DNA of 64,000 bases from Ramlibacter algicola (GTDB lineage: Bacteria > Pseudomonadota > Gammaproteobacteria > Burkholderiales > Burkholderiaceae_C), in NCBI RefSeq assembly GCF_016641735.1, contig NZ_JAEDAO010000001.1, forward strand, positions 992,001-1,056,000, read 5' to 3'. The notes below the pieces were generated by a model. The model saw only the letters and a program-made list of their open reading frames with translations. It did no database searches and was not told the origin of the DNA. The translations under genes and the position numbers were made by a program. Of this stretch, positions 17,645 through 25,055 are shown piece by piece; the stretch's first letter is position 1; each line of letters begins with the position of its first letter.

Positions 17645-18306
17645 CTCCGCTGATCCTGGCCGGCAACGCGGTCACCGCCGAAGTCCTGCTCACGTACCTG
17701 CGCCGCGACAGCCGCTACTCGGTCATCGCCACGACCGTGGACGATGCCTACGCCGCTGGCGGCAGCGTGCGCGACGTGCCCTGCGTCCCGCTGTCGCAAC
17801 TGCAGGCCGCGCATGCACCGGGCAGCTGCCGCATCCTGATGGCGATGGGCTACGACGACCTGAATCGCACGCGGGCCTCCATGTTCGAGCGCCTGCGCGG
17901 TCAGGGCTACACCCTCGAGACCTACGTGCACCCGGACGCGCGCGTCTTCGGAGAGGTGGGCGAAGGCAGCATCGTGCTGCCCGGGGCGATCGTCGAGCCG
18001 CTGGCCACGGTCGGCCGCGACACGATGGTGTGGTCCAACGTCACGCTCGCGCACCACTCCACGGTCGGCGACCACTGCTGGGTGGCGGCGGGCACGGTGG
18101 TGTCGGGGCAGGCGGTCGTGGAGCACCACACCTTCGTCGGCGTCGGCGCGACCATCGTCAACAAGATCAAGGTGGCGGACCACAACATCATCGGCGCCGG
18201 CGCACTCATCACGCGCGACACCAAGCCGGACACCGTGCATCTCGCGCGCTCGGCCGAGCCGGTGCGGTTCAGCGCCAACGACTACGTCAAGCATTTTGGA
18301 AACTAA
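17641..18306 (+). CDS. Left-handed beta-helix sugar acyltransferase (PglD/NeuD-like)
   Basis: A 221-residue protein. The N-terminal third is a Rossmann-like nucleotide-sugar-binding part (LILAGNAVTAEVLLTYL); the rest is a hexapeptide-repeat helix with imperfect units such as GEVGEGSIVLPGAIVEPLATVG and HHSTVGDHCWVAAGTVVSG (given in pieces). This is the layout of PglD and NeuD, which acetylate amino sugars, but the N-terminal GxGxxG is altered to GNAVTA. The candidate catalytic His is in VTLAHHSTVGDH. It has a strong GGAGGAGG ribosome site. The acyl donor might be acyl-ACP from the next gene instead of acetyl-CoA; that is inference. Confidence 0.75.
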   Translation: MTPLILAGNAVTAEVLLTYLRRDSRYSVIATTVDDAYAAGGSVRDVPCVPLSQLQAAHAPGSCRILMAMGYDDLNRTRASMFERLRGQGYTLETYVHPDARVFGEVGEGSIVLPGAIVEPLATVGRDTMVWSNVTLAHHSTVGDHCWVAAGTVVSGQAVVEHHTFVGVGATIVNKIKVADHNIIGAGALITRDTKPDTVHLARSAEPVRFSANDYVKHFGN

Positions 18307-18307
18307 G

Positions 18308-18547
18308 ATGGACAAGCGTCTCGCCGGCATCCTCGCCGAGGTCTTCGACATGCGACCGGCCGACATCCACATCGGGCTGGAGCGCGCCGACGTCGGGACC
18401 TGGGACTCGCTCAAGCAGATGGACCTGGTGCTGACGGTCGAGCGGGAGTACGACATTGCCCTGGACATGCCGGACATCATCCGCATGCTGACCGTGCGCG
18501 GCATCGTCGACGTGCTCCGCGACAAGGGGGTCGCCCTTGAAGCTTGA
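18308..18547 (+). CDS. Acyl/peptidyl carrier protein
   Basis: A 79-residue carrier protein. The phosphopantetheine site is Ser34 in GTWDSLKQMDLV, followed by the helix-III region LDMPDIIRMLTVRGIVDVL. It is a free-standing carrier, not the housekeeping fatty-acid ACP, as judged by WDSLKQM and its context beside an adenylation enzyme. It would carry an activated amino or carboxylic acid as a thioester. It starts two bases after the acyltransferase stop and overlaps the SDR start by 11 bases. Confidence 0.85.
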   Translation: MDKRLAGILAEVFDMRPADIHIGLERADVGTWDSLKQMDLVLTVEREYDIALDMPDIIRMLTVRGIVDVLRDKGVALEA

Positions 18548-19277
18548 GGGCGCCATCGCGGTCGTCACCGGCGCCGCGCAAGGCCTGGGCCTGGCCATCG
18601 CCACGCACCTGGCGCAGGCCGGGGCGACGGTGGTCGCGGCCGACCGCGATGAGGCGGCGCTCGCGCGGCTGCCGGCTCCGCTGCAGCCGTGCCGGCTCGA
18701 CGTCACCGACGCCGCGCAAGTGAAGGCGGCGGCCGAGGCCATCGCGCAGCAGCACGGCCGCATCGACATCCTGGTGAACAACGCCGGTGTGATCATGAGC
18801 GAGCCGTTCGTGAACATGATGAATCCGGCGTCGCTGATGCACGACCTCGGGCGCTTCGAGGACTGCATCCGCGTCAACATGACGTCGGTGTTCATCGTCA
18901 CCTCGGCGGTCGTCGAGCAGATGGTGCGGCGTCGCACCCGTGGCGCGGTCGTCAACATCAGCTCGATCAGCGCCACCGGCAACGAGGGGCAGGTGGCGTA
19001 CTCGGCCGCCAAGGCGGGCGTCAACGCGATGACGTCGGCGCTGGCCAAGGAACTGGGCCGCTGGAGCATCCGCTGCAATGCAGTTGCGCCCGGGTTCATC
19101 GGCACCGACTCCACGCGGCGTGCGCTGAGCGAGGCCACGCTGAAGCACATCCAGGCCAACACGCCCCTGCGCCGGCTGGGCGAGCCCGTCGACGTGGCCC
19201 GCGCGGTGGCCTCGGCGATCGAGAACGACTTCATGAACGGCGCCGTGCTGCAGGTCGATGGCGGGCTCACCCTCTGA
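18537..19277 (+). CDS. SDR family oxidoreductase (FabG-like)
   Basis: A 246-residue classical short-chain dehydrogenase: TGAAQGLG cofactor motif at residues about 11-18, NNAGV, the catalytic Ser in ISSISATG, and Tyr-xxx-Lys as YSAAKAG; the C-terminus DGGLTL is typical. The start is a TTG at 18537 with AAGGGGG upstream; no ATG fits. The likely role is reduction of a keto group on a carrier-bound acyl chain or on a sugar. The overlap with the carrier gene favours the first, but sequence does not settle it. Confidence 0.82.
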   Translation: MKLEGAIAVVTGAAQGLGLAIATHLAQAGATVVAADRDEAALARLPAPLQPCRLDVTDAAQVKAAAEAIAQQHGRIDILVNNAGVIMSEPFVNMMNPASLMHDLGRFEDCIRVNMTSVFIVTSAVVEQMVRRRTRGAVVNISSISATGNEGQVAYSAAKAGVNAMTSALAKELGRWSIRCNAVAPGFIGTDSTRRALSEATLKHIQANTPLRRLGEPVDVARAVASAIENDFMNGAVLQVDGGLTL

Positions 19278-20037
19278 CGCCGGCGCGGCGCAGGCGCTCT
19301 CCGCGCGCTACCGCTCCGATGCTTCCTTCTTTCCCCTCGTGGCCGCCGTGCTGTCCGGCACCCAGGACGGCGTGGTGCTGCCCGACCCGCAGCAGCCAGG
19401 CCGGTGCGCCTACGTGGAGCATGCGTTCGGCTTCGCGCAGGTGATCGGCACCCCGTCGACCGGTTTCGGCGCCGTGCTTCAGCGGCGGCTGCTCGAGCAA
19501 CGCGACTTCGCGCCGGCCAAGGTGCGCCTGTACACCCCCTGGGTGCCGCCATTCCTCGCCGGCGCCGCGGGGGAGCCGCTGCGCTCCGAACGGCAACGCT
19601 ACGTGCTGCCCGCCGCCGTCGCGCCTGTTCCCGATGGCGAAGGCTTCGAGGCCGTGCCGGTGACCGCCGCCACGCTCGATGCGATGGACGCCGCATTCGG
19701 CGTGCTCGGCCGCTTCTGGCGCACGGCCGACGACTTCCTGCGCGGCGCCCTGGCCGTCCTGGTGTCGCGCGACGGCGTCCCCGCTGCGCTTTGCTACGCC
19801 GCCGCGGTCGCCGGCGGCCGCGCCGAGATCGACGTGGTCACCGTTCCCGATGCGCGCCGCCAGGGCGCGGGCCGGCACGCCGCCGCAGCCTTCGTCCGGC
19901 ATGCGCGCAGCCGTGGCGTCGAGCCGCTGTGGGATTGCTTCACCAACAATGCAGGGTCGGTGGCGCTGGCGCGGGCGCTGGGCTTCCAGCCCGCCGGCAA
20001 TCCGTACGTCTTCTTCACGATCCCGCGCGCAAGCTGA
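19258..20037 (+). CDS. GNAT family acyltransferase
   Basis: A 259-residue protein with a C-terminal GNAT fold. The CoA-pyrophosphate loop is ARRQGAGRHAAAAFV and the last motif is NNAGSVALARALGF, which are the usual GNAT landmarks. The N-terminal 130 residues are not recognised and may bind the acceptor. In the enterobacterial WecE pathway the following step is N-acetylation of dTDP-Fuc4N by WecD, also a GNAT protein; this one is a candidate for an equivalent step, although it is not a clear WecD homologue. It overlaps both flanking genes. Confidence 0.7.
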   Translation: MAGSPSDAGAAQALSARYRSDASFFPLVAAVLSGTQDGVVLPDPQQPGRCAYVEHAFGFAQVIGTPSTGFGAVLQRRLLEQRDFAPAKVRLYTPWVPPFLAGAAGEPLRSERQRYVLPAAVAPVPDGEGFEAVPVTAATLDAMDAAFGVLGRFWRTADDFLRGALAVLVSRDGVPAALCYAAAVAGGRAEIDVVTVPDARRQGAGRHAAAAFVRHARSRGVEPLWDCFTNNAGSVALARALGFQPAGNPYVFFTIPRAS

Positions 20038-21593
20038 TGCAGGCCTACCACTACAACCTGGGCACCGCCTTCGAGGAAGTCGCCGCGATGCACCGCGACC
20101 GTCCCGCGCTGCGCTACGACGGCGCAACCGTCACCTTCGGCGAGCTGTTCTCGCAGTCCGAGCGCCTGGCGCAACTGCTGCTGCAGCGCGGCTGCCGCGC
20201 CGGCGACGCCATCGCCATCGGGCACACCAAGCGCCCGCTGTCGTACGCCCTCATGCTCGCCGCGCTGCGCCTCGGGCTGCCGTACGTGAACCTCGACGTC
20301 GGCTCGCCGGTGCCGCGCCTGGCCGGCATCCTGGGCATCGCGCGTCCGGCCGTCCTGTTCCATGACGATCCCGCCGATGCGCCGGCGATGCGCGAGCTCG
20401 CGGCTGCGCACGGTTGCGACGCGGTGCTGCTGGACGAAGCCATCCTGCCGGCGGTCGACGAGCAGGCGCGGGCGGTCCAGCGCGAACGCATGCGCGCTGT
20501 CGACGGCGCCACGATCGCGTACGTCATGTTCACGTCCGGCTCCACCGGCGTTCCCAAGGGCGTGGCGGTGACGCACCAGAACGTGCTGCACTTCATCCCG
20601 TGGGGGCGCGAGTGTTTCGCGGTCACGCCGGACGACAACTTCGCGAACCTGAGCCCGATGTACTTCGACAACTCGGTGTTCGACTTCTACGTCGCGCTGT
20701 TCGCGGGCGCGTCGCTCAGCCCGGTGCCGCGCGACCTGCTCGCCAAGCCGTACGACCTCGTCGCGCATGTGGACCGCATGGCGTGCACGGTGTGGTTCTG
20801 CGTGCCTTCGCTGCTGATCTACCTCACCGCGATGAAGGCGTTGCGGCCCGGCGTGCTCGGCACGGTGCGCGCCTTCTCCTTCGGCGGCGAGGGCTACCCG
20901 AAGGTGGAGTTGCGCAAGCTGCACGCCCTCTACGGTGCGCAGGCGCGGCTCGTGAACGTGTACGGCCCGACCGAGTGCACCTGCATCTGCAGCGCCTACG
21001 AGGTCACCGAGCGCGACCTCGCCGACGCGGGCGGGCTGCCCCCGCTGGGTCGGCTGAACGCCAACTTCGATTACCGCATCGAGGACGACGCCGGCCGCGA
21101 GGCGCTGGAAGGCGAGCTGTGCCTGATCGGGCCCAACGTGGCTTCCGGCTACTACAACGAGCCCGAGCGCACGGCCGCGGCGTTCAGCACGCTGCAGGAG
21201 CCGCGCCGCTGGGGCAAGCGCATGTACCGCACCGGCGACCTGGTGCGCGAGGACGCGCAGGGGTTGCTGCACTTCACCGGCCGCAAGGACAACCAGGTCA
21301 AGCACATGGGCTACCGCATCGAGCTCGAGGAGATCGAGCATGCGCTGGCCAAGCTGCAGCCCGTCGGGCGAGCGGCGGTGGTCTACCAGCGTGCGCGGAA
21401 TGCCGCCTACGGCAAGCTGGTCGGCTTCGTCGCGGCGCCCGCGGGCACCGACGACAAGGCGCTGCTCAAGCAGCTGGCGGGCCTGGTGCCCGACTACATG
21501 GTGCCCAGCCGGCTCGTCGTGATGGACAGCCTGCCCACCAACCCGAACGGCAAGATCGACCGCCAGCAGTTGCGCGCGTCGCTGGGGGGCTGA
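20037..21593 (+). CDS. Stand-alone amino-acid-type adenylation enzyme (NRPS A-domain/DltA-like)
   Basis: A 518-residue ANL-superfamily ligase of full length. Core motifs: TSGSTGVPKG (166-175), YGPTE (309-313), YRTGDL (397-402), GRKDNQVKHMGYRIELEEIE as the hinge region (415-434) and PNGKIDR with the catalytic Lys506. In the A4 region YFDNSVFD, Asp211 aligns with the Asp that binds the alpha-amino group in amino-acid-activating A domains such as GrsA and DltA, so an amino acid is a likelier substrate than a fatty acid. There is no condensation or thioesterase domain. It should load the free carrier protein at 18308. Confidence 0.85.
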   Translation: MQAYHYNLGTAFEEVAAMHRDRPALRYDGATVTFGELFSQSERLAQLLLQRGCRAGDAIAIGHTKRPLSYALMLAALRLGLPYVNLDVGSPVPRLAGILGIARPAVLFHDDPADAPAMRELAAAHGCDAVLLDEAILPAVDEQARAVQRERMRAVDGATIAYVMFTSGSTGVPKGVAVTHQNVLHFIPWGRECFAVTPDDNFANLSPMYFDNSVFDFYVALFAGASLSPVPRDLLAKPYDLVAHVDRMACTVWFCVPSLLIYLTAMKALRPGVLGTVRAFSFGGEGYPKVELRKLHALYGAQARLVNVYGPTECTCICSAYEVTERDLADAGGLPPLGRLNANFDYRIEDDAGREALEGELCLIGPNVASGYYNEPERTAAAFSTLQEPRRWGKRMYRTGDLVREDAQGLLHFTGRKDNQVKHMGYRIELEEIEHALAKLQPVGRAAVVYQRARNAAYGKLVGFVAAPAGTDDKALLKQLAGLVPDYMVPSRLVVMDSLPTNPNGKIDRQQLRASLGG

Positions 21594-21594
21594 C

Positions 21595-22041
21595 GTGCGC
21601 CTGGCCGAACGCCATCCCCGGCTGTGGCAGCTCGCGCGCTTCGGCGTGGTCGGCGTCGCCACCAACCTGCTGGGCTATGGCATCTACCTGGTCGTGGCGC
21701 TGTGGGTCGAGCCCAAGCTCGCCGTCACGCTGCTGTACCCGATCGGCATCGTCATGGGCTACACGGGGCACGCGCGCTATGCCTTCAACTACGCGGGCGG
21801 CCATGGGCGGGGCCTGGCCCGCTACCTGGTGGCGCATGCGTTCGGCTATGGGTTGAACCTGGCCTTGCTGTACGTGTTCGTCGACCGGCTGGGCATGCCC
21901 CACCAGCTGGTGCAGTTCGTGGCCATCTTCGTGGTCGGCGCGTTCCTGTTCGTGCTGTACCGTCTCTGGGTGTTCCGCGGCGCGCCCGACCCACGCACGG
22001 CGGCCGCCCTTCGCAATGTCCGCCACGGGAGCGCCGAGTGA
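21595..22041 (+). CDS. GtrA family membrane protein
   Basis: A 148-residue protein with four predicted membrane helices, starting LWQLARFGVVGVATNLLGYGIYL and ending with FLFVLYRLWVFR, the standard GtrA layout (PF04138). GtrA proteins are thought to flip polyprenyl-phosphate-linked sugars across the inner membrane in O-antigen glucosylation and arabinogalactan assembly. With the GtrB-like enzyme at 14118 it makes a donor-supply pair. The GTG start is one base after the adenylation-enzyme stop; the stop overlaps the wecE start. Confidence 0.88.
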   Translation: MRLAERHPRLWQLARFGVVGVATNLLGYGIYLVVALWVEPKLAVTLLYPIGIVMGYTGHARYAFNYAGGHGRGLARYLVAHAFGYGLNLALLYVFVDRLGMPHQLVQFVAIFVVGAFLFVLYRLWVFRGAPDPRTAAALRNVRHGSAE

Positions 22042-23186
22042 GCCAAGACCCCATCCAGTTCAACCGGCCGTACATGACCGGCAAGGAGCTGGAGTACATC
22101 ATCCAGGCCAAGGCCGGGCACATGCTCGCCGGCGACGGCCCCTTCACCAAGCATTGCCACCGCTGGATCGAGCAGCAAAGCGGCTGCGCCAAGGCACTGC
22201 TGACGCATTCGTGCACCGCGGCGCTCGAGATGGCGGCGCTGCTGCTGGACGTGCAGCCGGGCGACGAGGTGATCCTGCCTTCGTACACCTTCGTGTCGAC
22301 CGCCAACGCGTTCGTACTGCGCGGCGCGGTGCCGGTGTTCGTCGACATCCGCGAGGACACGCTGAACCTCGACGAGCGCCTGGTCGAGGCGGCGATCACC
22401 CCCCGCACGCGCGCCATCGTGCCGGTGCACTACGCCGGCGTCGCGTGCGAGATGGACACGCTGCTGGACATCGCGCGCCGCCATGGCCTGCGCGTGGTCG
22501 AGGACGCAGCGCAGGGCGTGATGGCGCGCTACAAGGGCCGGGCGCTGGGCGCCATCGGCGACCTGGGCGCGTACAGCTTCCACGAGACCAAGAACGTGAT
22601 CAGCGGCGAGGGCGGCGCGCTGCTGGTGAACGACCCCGCGCTGGCCCAGCGCGCCGAGATCATCCGCGAGAAGGGCACCGACCGCAGCCGCTTCTTCCGC
22701 GGCGAGGTCGACAAGTACACCTGGCAGGAAGTGGGCTCGTCGTTCCTGCCCGGCGAGCTGATCGCGGCATTCCTCTGGGCGCAGCTGGAGCAGGCGAGGG
22801 CGATCACGGACGAACGCCTTCGCATCTGGCAGCGGTACCACGACTGGCTCGCGCCGCTGGAGCGCCAGGGCCTGCTGCGGCGCCCCGTCGTGCCGCCGCA
22901 CTGCGAGCACAACGCGCACATGTATTACGTGCTGCTGGCCGCAGGCGTGGACCGCCAGGCGGTGCTCGCGTCCTTGAAGCGCGCCGGCATCAACTCCGTC
23001 TTCCATTACGTGCCGTTGCATTCCTCGCCCGGCGGCGTCCGTTACGGTCGCGTGCATGGTTCGATGGAGGTGACCGACCGCCAGTCCGAACGCCTCGTGC
23101 GCCTGCCGCTCTGGCTTGGCCTCGACGAAGGCCTGCAGCAGCGGGTGGTGGAGTCCGTCACGAACCTGCTTCGCGCCGGCGCCTGA
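22038..23186 (+). CDS. wecE: dTDP-4-amino-4,6-dideoxygalactose transaminase (WecE/RffA-like)
   Basis: A 382-residue DegT/DnrJ/EryC1 aminotransferase. The PLP lysine is Lys185 in SFHETKNV, and stretches such as GDEVILPSYTFVSTANAFVLRG (in part), VPVHYAGVACEMD, VEDAAQGVMARYKGRALG and IIREKGTDRSRFFRG closely follow enterobacterial WecE from memory. The predicted reaction is glutamate-dependent amination of dTDP-4-keto-6-deoxyglucose to dTDP-Fuc4N, drawing on RmlA and RmlB. GTG 22038 overlaps the GtrA stop. It closes the coupled operon; a 91-base gap follows. Confidence 0.88.
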   Translation: MSQDPIQFNRPYMTGKELEYIIQAKAGHMLAGDGPFTKHCHRWIEQQSGCAKALLTHSCTAALEMAALLLDVQPGDEVILPSYTFVSTANAFVLRGAVPVFVDIREDTLNLDERLVEAAITPRTRAIVPVHYAGVACEMDTLLDIARRHGLRVVEDAAQGVMARYKGRALGAIGDLGAYSFHETKNVISGEGGALLVNDPALAQRAEIIREKGTDRSRFFRGEVDKYTWQEVGSSFLPGELIAAFLWAQLEQARAITDERLRIWQRYHDWLAPLERQGLLRRPVVPPHCEHNAHMYYVLLAAGVDRQAVLASLKRAGINSVFHYVPLHSSPGGVRYGRVHGSMEVTDRQSERLVRLPLWLGLDEGLQQRVVESVTNLLRAGA

Positions 23187-23277
23187 AGCGCCGAGGCGCG
23201 CGGCGCGTGCCGTGTATGCTTCTGCCCCGCGCGACAAGGGGTCCCCGCCAGCCCTGCGCGTCCACCTCCAGCCGCAG

Positions 23278-24123
23278 ATGCAAACAGACAACCACTCCTC
23301 GCCCGAACGCCATGTGGGCCTGATCGACTACGGGCTCGCGCTGCTCGACCACTGGAAGGTGCTGGTGCTGGTCCCGATCGTCGTCGGCGCGATCGCGTTC
23401 GGCATCCTGAACGCCGCCGCGAAGAAATTCACCAGCGTGGCGATCGTCTCGATCTCCGTGAACGACCAGAAGGACAGTTCCATCACCCCAGCCCAGGCAG
23501 CGGCGATGATGAAGGCGCCTTCCGTGCTCGAAGCGGTCCTGGCCAGCAATCTGGTCAGCGGTGACACCGAGACCGCCGCGCGCCAGGTGAGCGCTGCCGT
23601 CAGCAAGGAAGGACTCGTGCGGCTGGAAGCGGATGGCCCGACGCCCGAGGCAGCGCAGAAGCTCGCGAACGTCGTCCTCGCCGCCTGGTTCAAGACGACG
23701 CTGCCCGGCGAGCGTGAGGCGATGGAACTGCAGGCCCGCGCCGCGGCGACCAAGGCCAACCTCGCGAACGTGAACGGCGCGACGGAGGCGCTGGCGCGCC
23801 GCTTCGCCGATCCCGAGCGGGCTCCCGCGGACGTGCGGCTGCGCCTGGCCGACCTCGCCGAGACCGCCGACAAGCTGTTCTCCACCTTGCAGGCCGTGCA
23901 GCGCCGCATGCTCGGCTTGCCGCCCGATGTCGTGCGGCAGCCGCCGACGTTGCCGGACCTGCCGTCCGGGCCGCGGCCGGTGTCCACCGCGATCAAGGCG
24001 GCGCTGGGAGCATTCGCCGTGCTCGCCCTGGTGGTGGTCATGCGGCGCCGCCTCGAAGCCGCACGCAGCGACCCGGTCGTCGACGCCAAGTTGCGGCGGT
24101 ACTTCGGGGGACCCGCCCGGTGA
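23278..24123 (+). CDS. Wzz-like chain-length determinant protein
   Basis: A 281-residue protein with an N-terminal transmembrane helix (WKVLVLVPIVVGAIAFGIL, about 27-45), a periplasmic helical domain rich in Ala/Lys/Leu, and a C-terminal helix (AALGAFAVLALVVVM, about 245-259). This is the layout of polysaccharide co-polymerases. There is no cytoplasmic tyrosine-kinase domain, so it is a class 1 or kinase-less type. The length of the periplasmic part is close to that of Wzz. It probably sets the chain length of the polymer made by the Wzy candidate at 25056. The ATG was chosen as first in frame after the gap. Confidence 0.65.
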   Translation: MQTDNHSSPERHVGLIDYGLALLDHWKVLVLVPIVVGAIAFGILNAAAKKFTSVAIVSISVNDQKDSSITPAQAAAMMKAPSVLEAVLASNLVSGDTETAARQVSAAVSKEGLVRLEADGPTPEAAQKLANVVLAAWFKTTLPGEREAMELQARAAATKANLANVNGATEALARRFADPERAPADVRLRLADLAETADKLFSTLQAVQRRMLGLPPDVVRQPPTLPDLPSGPRPVSTAIKAALGAFAVLALVVVMRRRLEAARSDPVVDAKLRRYFGGPAR

Positions 24124-25049
24124 TGGCGGACGCTCCGGTGCTGACGATGGTCACGCCGGCCTACAACCAGGGCCGCTACCTGGCCGAGACGATCGACAGC
24201 GTGCTCGCGCAGGACGTGCCGCTCGAGTACCAGGTCATCGACGACGGCTCGAAGGACGAGACCCCCGACGTGATGGCCCGCTATGCCGGCCGCATCCAGG
24301 GCGAGCGGCAGGCCAACATGGGCCAGGTGCGCACCCTCAACAAGGGCTGGGGCCGCGCCAACGGCAAGTACCTGGCCTACCTCAGTTCCGACGACGTGCT
24401 GTACCCCGGCGCGCTGCGCAAGCTGGTGGACCGCCTCGAGGCCGACCCCTCGCTGGCCTGCGTCTTCCCCGACTGCGACCTGATCGATGATCGATCGAAG
24501 GTGATCAAGCGCAACGTGTGCCGTCCCTTCGACCTCGCGCAGCTGGTGGTGGAGCAGGAGTGCTACATCGGGCCGGGCGCGGTGTTCCGGCGTGACGCGT
24601 TCGAGGCCGTCGGCGGCTGGCGCCCGGAACTGCGGCTGGCGCCGGATCGCGAGTTCTGGATGCGCCTGGCCACCCGCGGGCGCATCGAGTTCGTGCCCGA
24701 GACGCTGGCCGGCTACCGCTTCCACCCGCAGTCGCTGTCGTACAAGGAAGTGTCCGAGGAGCAGTCGCGCGAATACCTCCTCGTGCTCGACGGCTACTTC
24801 GCGCGCCCGGACGTGCCACCGGCCATCCGCGCGCGCGAGGACGAGGCCTACGGCCACGCGCACCTCCTGCTCGCGCGCAACCGTTTCCGTTCCGGCGACT
24901 GGCGCCGCGGCCGCCAGCTCTATGCCGAGGCGGTGCAGCTGCATCCGCCGCTCGCCGCGACGCGCTACAAGCTGCGCCTGCTGCGCAACGTCGCCAGCAA
25001 GCCGGCGCGCGCGGCGGCCGCGAAGCTGCGATCGGTCTTCCGCGGCTGA
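24120..25049 (+). CDS. Family 2 glycosyltransferase
   Basis: A 309-residue GT-A enzyme: VTPAYNQGRYLAETIDSVLAQ at the start, IDDGSKDET, the metal-binding SSDD in YLSSDDVLYPGAL, and FRRDAFEAVGGWRPELRLAPDREFW, which is the acceptor-side ED-like motif. No membrane helix is seen, so it is probably a cytoplasmic enzyme that extends the lipid-linked repeat unit. The GTG at 24120 overlaps the previous stop (GTGA); ATG 24123 is an equal alternative. Confidence 0.85.
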   Translation: MMADAPVLTMVTPAYNQGRYLAETIDSVLAQDVPLEYQVIDDGSKDETPDVMARYAGRIQGERQANMGQVRTLNKGWGRANGKYLAYLSSDDVLYPGALRKLVDRLEADPSLACVFPDCDLIDDRSKVIKRNVCRPFDLAQLVVEQECYIGPGAVFRRDAFEAVGGWRPELRLAPDREFWMRLATRGRIEFVPETLAGYRFHPQSLSYKEVSEEQSREYLLVLDGYFARPDVPPAIRAREDEAYGHAHLLLARNRFRSGDWRRGRQLYAEAVQLHPPLAATRYKLRLLRNVASKPARAAAAKLRSVFRG

Positions 25050-25055
25050 GGGCGC

